Positions 61,297 through 64,000 of a stretch of DNA of 64,000 bases are shown piece by piece. The number at the start of each line of letters is the position of its first letter. Positions within the stretch are counted from its first letter, which is position 1. Source of the DNA: Motilimonas sp. E26 (GTDB lineage: Bacteria > Pseudomonadota > Gammaproteobacteria > Enterobacterales > CBDFNC01). The notes under the pieces are model-generated. The model saw nothing but the letters and a program-made list of their open reading frames with translations, was not told where the DNA came from and searched no databases. The position numbers were made by a program, and so were the translations under genes. The stretch spans positions 224,312 to 288,311 of the forward strand of contig NZ_JAIBHJ010000004.1 of the NCBI RefSeq assembly GCF_021278025.1. The letters are read 5' to 3'.

Positions 61297-63129
61297 ATGA
61301 CCGAACTATTTGATTCTGCAGCTTTCTTAAAAACCGTGACGCAACAGCCGGGGGTTTATCGTATGTATGATAGCTCGCGAACTGTCATTTATGTTGGTAA
61401 AGCCAAAAATTTAAAAAATCGCCTTAGCAGCTACTTTCGCTCTACTCTGGATAATGAGAAGACGCGTGTTTTAGTTAAAAACATTGCTTCGATTGATGTC
61501 ACTGTTACTCATACTGAAACAGAGGCGCTGATCCTTGAGCATAACTACATTAAAAAATACATGCCGCGCTATAACGTATTGTTGCGTGATGATAAATCCT
61601 ATCCTTATATTGTAATTACCGATCATAAGCATCCTCGTCTTGGGGTCTATCGCGGTAGTAAAAAGTCGAAAGGGCAATTTTTTGGCCCCTATCCCAGTGG
61701 TGGCGCAGTGCGTGAAAGCCTGCATTTAATGCAAAAAATTTTCCCCGTGCGTCAGTGCGAGGATAGCTATTACCGAAATCGTTCAAGGCCTTGCTTGCAA
61801 TACCAACTTAAGCGCTGTTTAGGGCCTTGTACCAATATGGTCTCGGACGATGAATATCAGCAGCAAGTAGAATTGGCGACCTTGTTTTTACAAGGTAAAA
61901 GCCAAGATGTGATCGGGAAAATGATTGAGAAAATGCAGCAAGCGAGTGATCGATTAGAGTTTGAACAAGCTGCGCGCTTTCGAGACCAAATTCAAGCTTT
62001 GCGTAAAGTATCTGAACAACAAAGTGTTACTGGAGCAGGGGAGCAGCTTGATGCGATTGGCTTTGCCTATCAAAATGGCATGGCCTGTATTCATGTACTG
62101 TTCATAAGACAGGGTCAAGTTTTGGGCAGCCGTAGTTATTTTCCTAAAGTGCCTAATGCTAGCTCTGCCGACGAAGTGTTTACTGCTTTTATCAGTCAAT
62201 TTTATTTGTCTGGTGCTAATGGAAGAGTGATCCCTAAACAGATCTTGATTAGCCAAGCATTAGAAGAGCAAAATGCGATCTCTGCTGCGTTGTCTGAGTT
62301 TGCTAAATACAAAGTAGTCCTAACAGAGAAGGTGCGAGCGGATAGGGCTGGCTTTTTACGTCTTGCATGTACCAATGCTCTGTCGGCCCTGACCAGTCAA
62401 CTTAGCCATAAAAGCACCATGTTGCAGCGATTCTATTTACTACAAGAAGCTTTAGATTTAGAGCAGCCTATTAAGCGGATAGAGTGTTACGATATCTCTC
62501 ATACGATGGGGGAAAAAACCGTTGCCTCATCAGTGGTGTTTAATCGGGAAGGGCCGTTGAAGTCTGATTATCGCTTATTCAATATTACTGGCATTACGCC
62601 AGGTGATGATTACGCGGCTATGAAACAAGTGCTGACACGACGTTTTCGCGATGTACAGGCTTTAGAGAATATTCCCGATATCGTATTTATTGACGGTGGC
62701 CTAGGTCAGCTTGCTCAAGCGGAAGCTGTATTGGCTGATTTTAGCGAAAATTTTACTGAGAAAATGCCTTTACTGATTGGTATTGCAAAAGGCGTGACTC
62801 GTAAGGCTGGGCTTGAGAGCTTGATTATGGGACAAACCCATGAAGAGCTTGAAATGGCCGGGGATTCACCCGCACTTCACCTTATTCAACATATTCGCGA
62901 TGAGTCTCACCGTTTTGCAATAACAGGGCATCGCCAGCGTCGCGACAAGGCCAGAAAGCAGAGTACACTTGAATCTATCTCTGGTGTTGGGCCTAAGCGA
63001 CGACAAGCTATTTTGACTTATTTAGGGGGATTGCATGAGGTTAAAAAAGCATCGGTGGATGATCTTGCTCGTGTCCCAGGTATAAGTCATGAGCTTGCGC
63101 AAAAGATCTATGATACATTGCACCATTAA
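61297..63129 (+). CDS. uvrC: Excinuclease ABC subunit C
   Basis: A 610-residue dual nuclease of nucleotide excision repair. The GIY-YIG domain (GVYRMYD then [14 protein letters not shown]) makes the 3' incision. A UVR motif ([16 protein letters not shown]) binds UvrB. The RNase-H-like nuclease ([10 protein letters not shown], then [10 protein letters not shown]) makes the 5' incision, and the C-terminal helix-hairpin-helix pair ([11 protein letters not shown]) binds DNA. The start at 61297 ([14 protein letters not shown]) is chosen because the longer frame from 61252 begins inside the terminator. pgsA follows after 37 bases. Confidence 0.97.
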   Translation: MTELFDSAAFLKTVTQQPGVYRMYDSSRTVIYVGKAKNLKNRLSSYFRSTLDNEKTRVLVKNIASIDVTVTHTETEALILEHNYIKKYMPRYNVLLRDDKSYPYIVITDHKHPRLGVYRGSKKSKGQFFGPYPSGGAVRESLHLMQKIFPVRQCEDSYYRNRSRPCLQYQLKRCLGPCTNMVSDDEYQQQVELATLFLQGKSQDVIGKMIEKMQQASDRLEFEQAARFRDQIQALRKVSEQQSVTGAGEQLDAIGFAYQNGMACIHVLFIRQGQVLGSRSYFPKVPNASSADEVFTAFISQFYLSGANGRVIPKQILISQALEEQNAISAALSEFAKYKVVLTEKVRADRAGFLRLACTNALSALTSQLSHKSTMLQRFYLLQEALDLEQPIKRIECYDISHTMGEKTVASSVVFNREGPLKSDYRLFNITGITPGDDYAAMKQVLTRRFRDVQALENIPDIVFIDGGLGQLAQAEAVLADFSENFTEKMPLLIGIAKGVTRKAGLESLIMGQTHEELEMAGDSPALHLIQHIRDESHRFAITGHRQRRDKARKQSTLESISGVGPKRRQAILTYLGGLHEVKKASVDDLARVPGISHELAQKIYDTLHH

Positions 63130-63166
63130 CCGACTGACCATGCGCTAATTTAACGTTGTAACCATA

Positions 63167-63712
63167 ATGATTAATATTCCCAATATTTTAACTGCTTTTC
63201 GTGTTTTTCTGATTCCCGTATTCGTCTTATGCTATTACCTTCCAATAGAGCATGCCGCATTTTGGGCTGCATTCTTTTTTTGGCTCGCAGCGGTAACCGA
63301 TTATTTTGATGGTTACTTAGCGCGCAAACTTAAACAACAAACAGCGTTTGGTGCATTTTTAGATCCTGTCGCAGATAAAGTAATGGTTGCTGCTGCACTG
63401 GTTGTGATTGTAGAGCATTACAATTCACTTTGGGTGACTATCCCTGCACTGACCATGATCAGCCGTGAAATTATTATTTCGGCATTACGTGAATGGATGG
63501 CCGAGTTAGGCAAGCGGGCTAATGTTGCTGTCTCATCAATTGGTAAATGGAAAACGGCGGCGCAGATGATGGCGCTTATTGCGCTTATATGGCAACAAGC
63601 AGGGTGGATGGAATATTTTGGTCTTGGGCTATTGTATATCGCGACAGCGTTGACTTTTTGGTCGATGTTTAGCTACCTTTCGGCTGCTTGGAAAGATCTG
63701 AGTGCCCAATAA
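63167..63712 (+). CDS. pgsA: Phosphatidylglycerophosphate synthase
   Basis: A 181-residue inner-membrane enzyme that makes phosphatidylglycerophosphate from CDP-diacylglycerol and glycerol-3-phosphate. The CDP-alcohol phosphotransferase signature is complete ([11 protein letters not shown], then [10 protein letters not shown]). Membrane helices flank it. The uvrY-uvrC-pgsA-tRNA order is as in E. coli. Confidence 0.97.
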   Translation: MINIPNILTAFRVFLIPVFVLCYYLPIEHAAFWAAFFFWLAAVTDYFDGYLARKLKQQTAFGAFLDPVADKVMVAAALVVIVEHYNSLWVTIPALTMISREIIISALREWMAELGKRANVAVSSIGKWKTAAQMMALIALIWQQAGWMEYFGLGLLYIATALTFWSMFSYLSAAWKDLSAQ

Positions 63713-63786
63713 GGTCCTTGTTTGACTAATAAATATTCGCTTTGCGTAAATTATAGGCGAGCAATCAAAAAGTTTAAAAAAGTGTG

Positions 63787-63814
63787 TTGACTGGTTCGTT
63801 TTAATCATTAGAAT
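63787..63814 (+). promoter_or_regulatory. Sigma-70 promoter of the tRNA-Gly operon
   Basis: TTGACT (63787-63792) and TAGAAT (63809-63814) with a 16-base spacer, followed by the G/C discriminator GCGCAGC. It lies about 117 bases before the tRNA, leaving a leader of roughly 110 bases. Confidence 0.75.
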
Positions 63815-63930
63815 GCGCAGCACATCCGGCAACGAAGCAGTATTAACAAGCTGACGTTGGCCCATGTAACTTGGCCGTTACATAAAACAAACAGTAAGTT
63901 CAGCTGGCAAGAAATGAACACAGATGTGAT

Positions 63931-64000
63931 GCGGTACTAGCTCAGCTGGTAGAGCGCAACCTTGCCAAGGTTGAGGTCACGAGTTCGAGCCTCGTGTACC
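63931..64000 (+). tRNA. tRNA-Gly (anticodon GCC), 3' end cut by window edge
   Basis: The acceptor strand GCGGTAC, D arm, anticodon arm CAACC-TTGCCAA-GGTTG (anticodon GCC) and T arm with TTCGAGC are present. The sequence runs out in the 3' acceptor strand (GTACC), so the last bases and CCA lie outside. In E. coli pgsA is followed by glyW-cysT-leuZ, so further tRNAs may follow. Confidence 0.95.

Overview
The window is chromosomal DNA of a marine-type gammaproteobacterium. Protein families and gene order point to the Alteromonadales/Shewanella neighbourhood, and much of the order is also that of Escherichia coli: smrB/prmB-aroC, ydiJ-ydiI, rluE-nudJ-mnmA-hflD-purB, cspD/clpS-clpA, infA, aat, trxB-lrp-ftsK-lolA-rarA-serS, tusE and yccA near tRNA-Ser(UGA), and uvrY-uvrC-pgsA-tRNA-Gly. 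Species cannot be fixed from this sequence alone. No rRNA, CRISPR array, prophage, transposase or replication origin was seen.

Layout. Positions 1-2100 hold a peptide deformylase cut by the window edge, two VOC/glyoxalase-fold proteins and a small membrane protein beside a decayed gene remnant. Positions 2267-12537 hold an M16 peptidase, sixA, an interspersed imperfect-palindrome repeat, smrB, prmB, aroC, the FAD/Fe-S dehydrogenase ydiJ and a hotdog thioesterase. Positions 12564-15852 hold two uncharacterised proteins and a chemoreceptor. Positions 16045-21452 encode a complete peptide-type ABC importer with a fused double ATPase, divergent from a metallopeptidase and RIO-kinase pair (21909-23896).

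Positions 23897-33110 are the accessory highlight. After about 850 bases without a gene comes a compact four-gene set: a single-module nonribosomal peptide synthetase with an unusual C-terminal epimerase-like domain, a MATE exporter, a PhyH-type Fe(II)/2-oxoglutarate dioxygenase and a protein of unknown family with glycosyltransferase-A-like features. Start/stop overlaps join the first pair and the last pair, and a strong hairpin terminator closes the set. Together they look like a small-metabolite pathway that I cannot match to a known product.

From 33136 onward the window is conserved housekeeping. It carries ribosomal oxygenase roxA, purine synthesis (purB), tRNA thiolation (mnmA, tusE), rRNA pseudouridylation (rluE), the N-degron machinery (clpS, clpA, bpt, aat), infA, trxB, ald/lrp, ftsK, lolA, rarA, fluoride channel crcB, serS, a mechanosensitive channel, yccS, yccA, tRNA-Ser, uvrY, uvrC, pgsA and a tRNA-Gly cut by the right edge. 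An orphan two-receiver diguanylate cyclase and a glycine-zipper envelope protein lie where E. coli carries cydDC.
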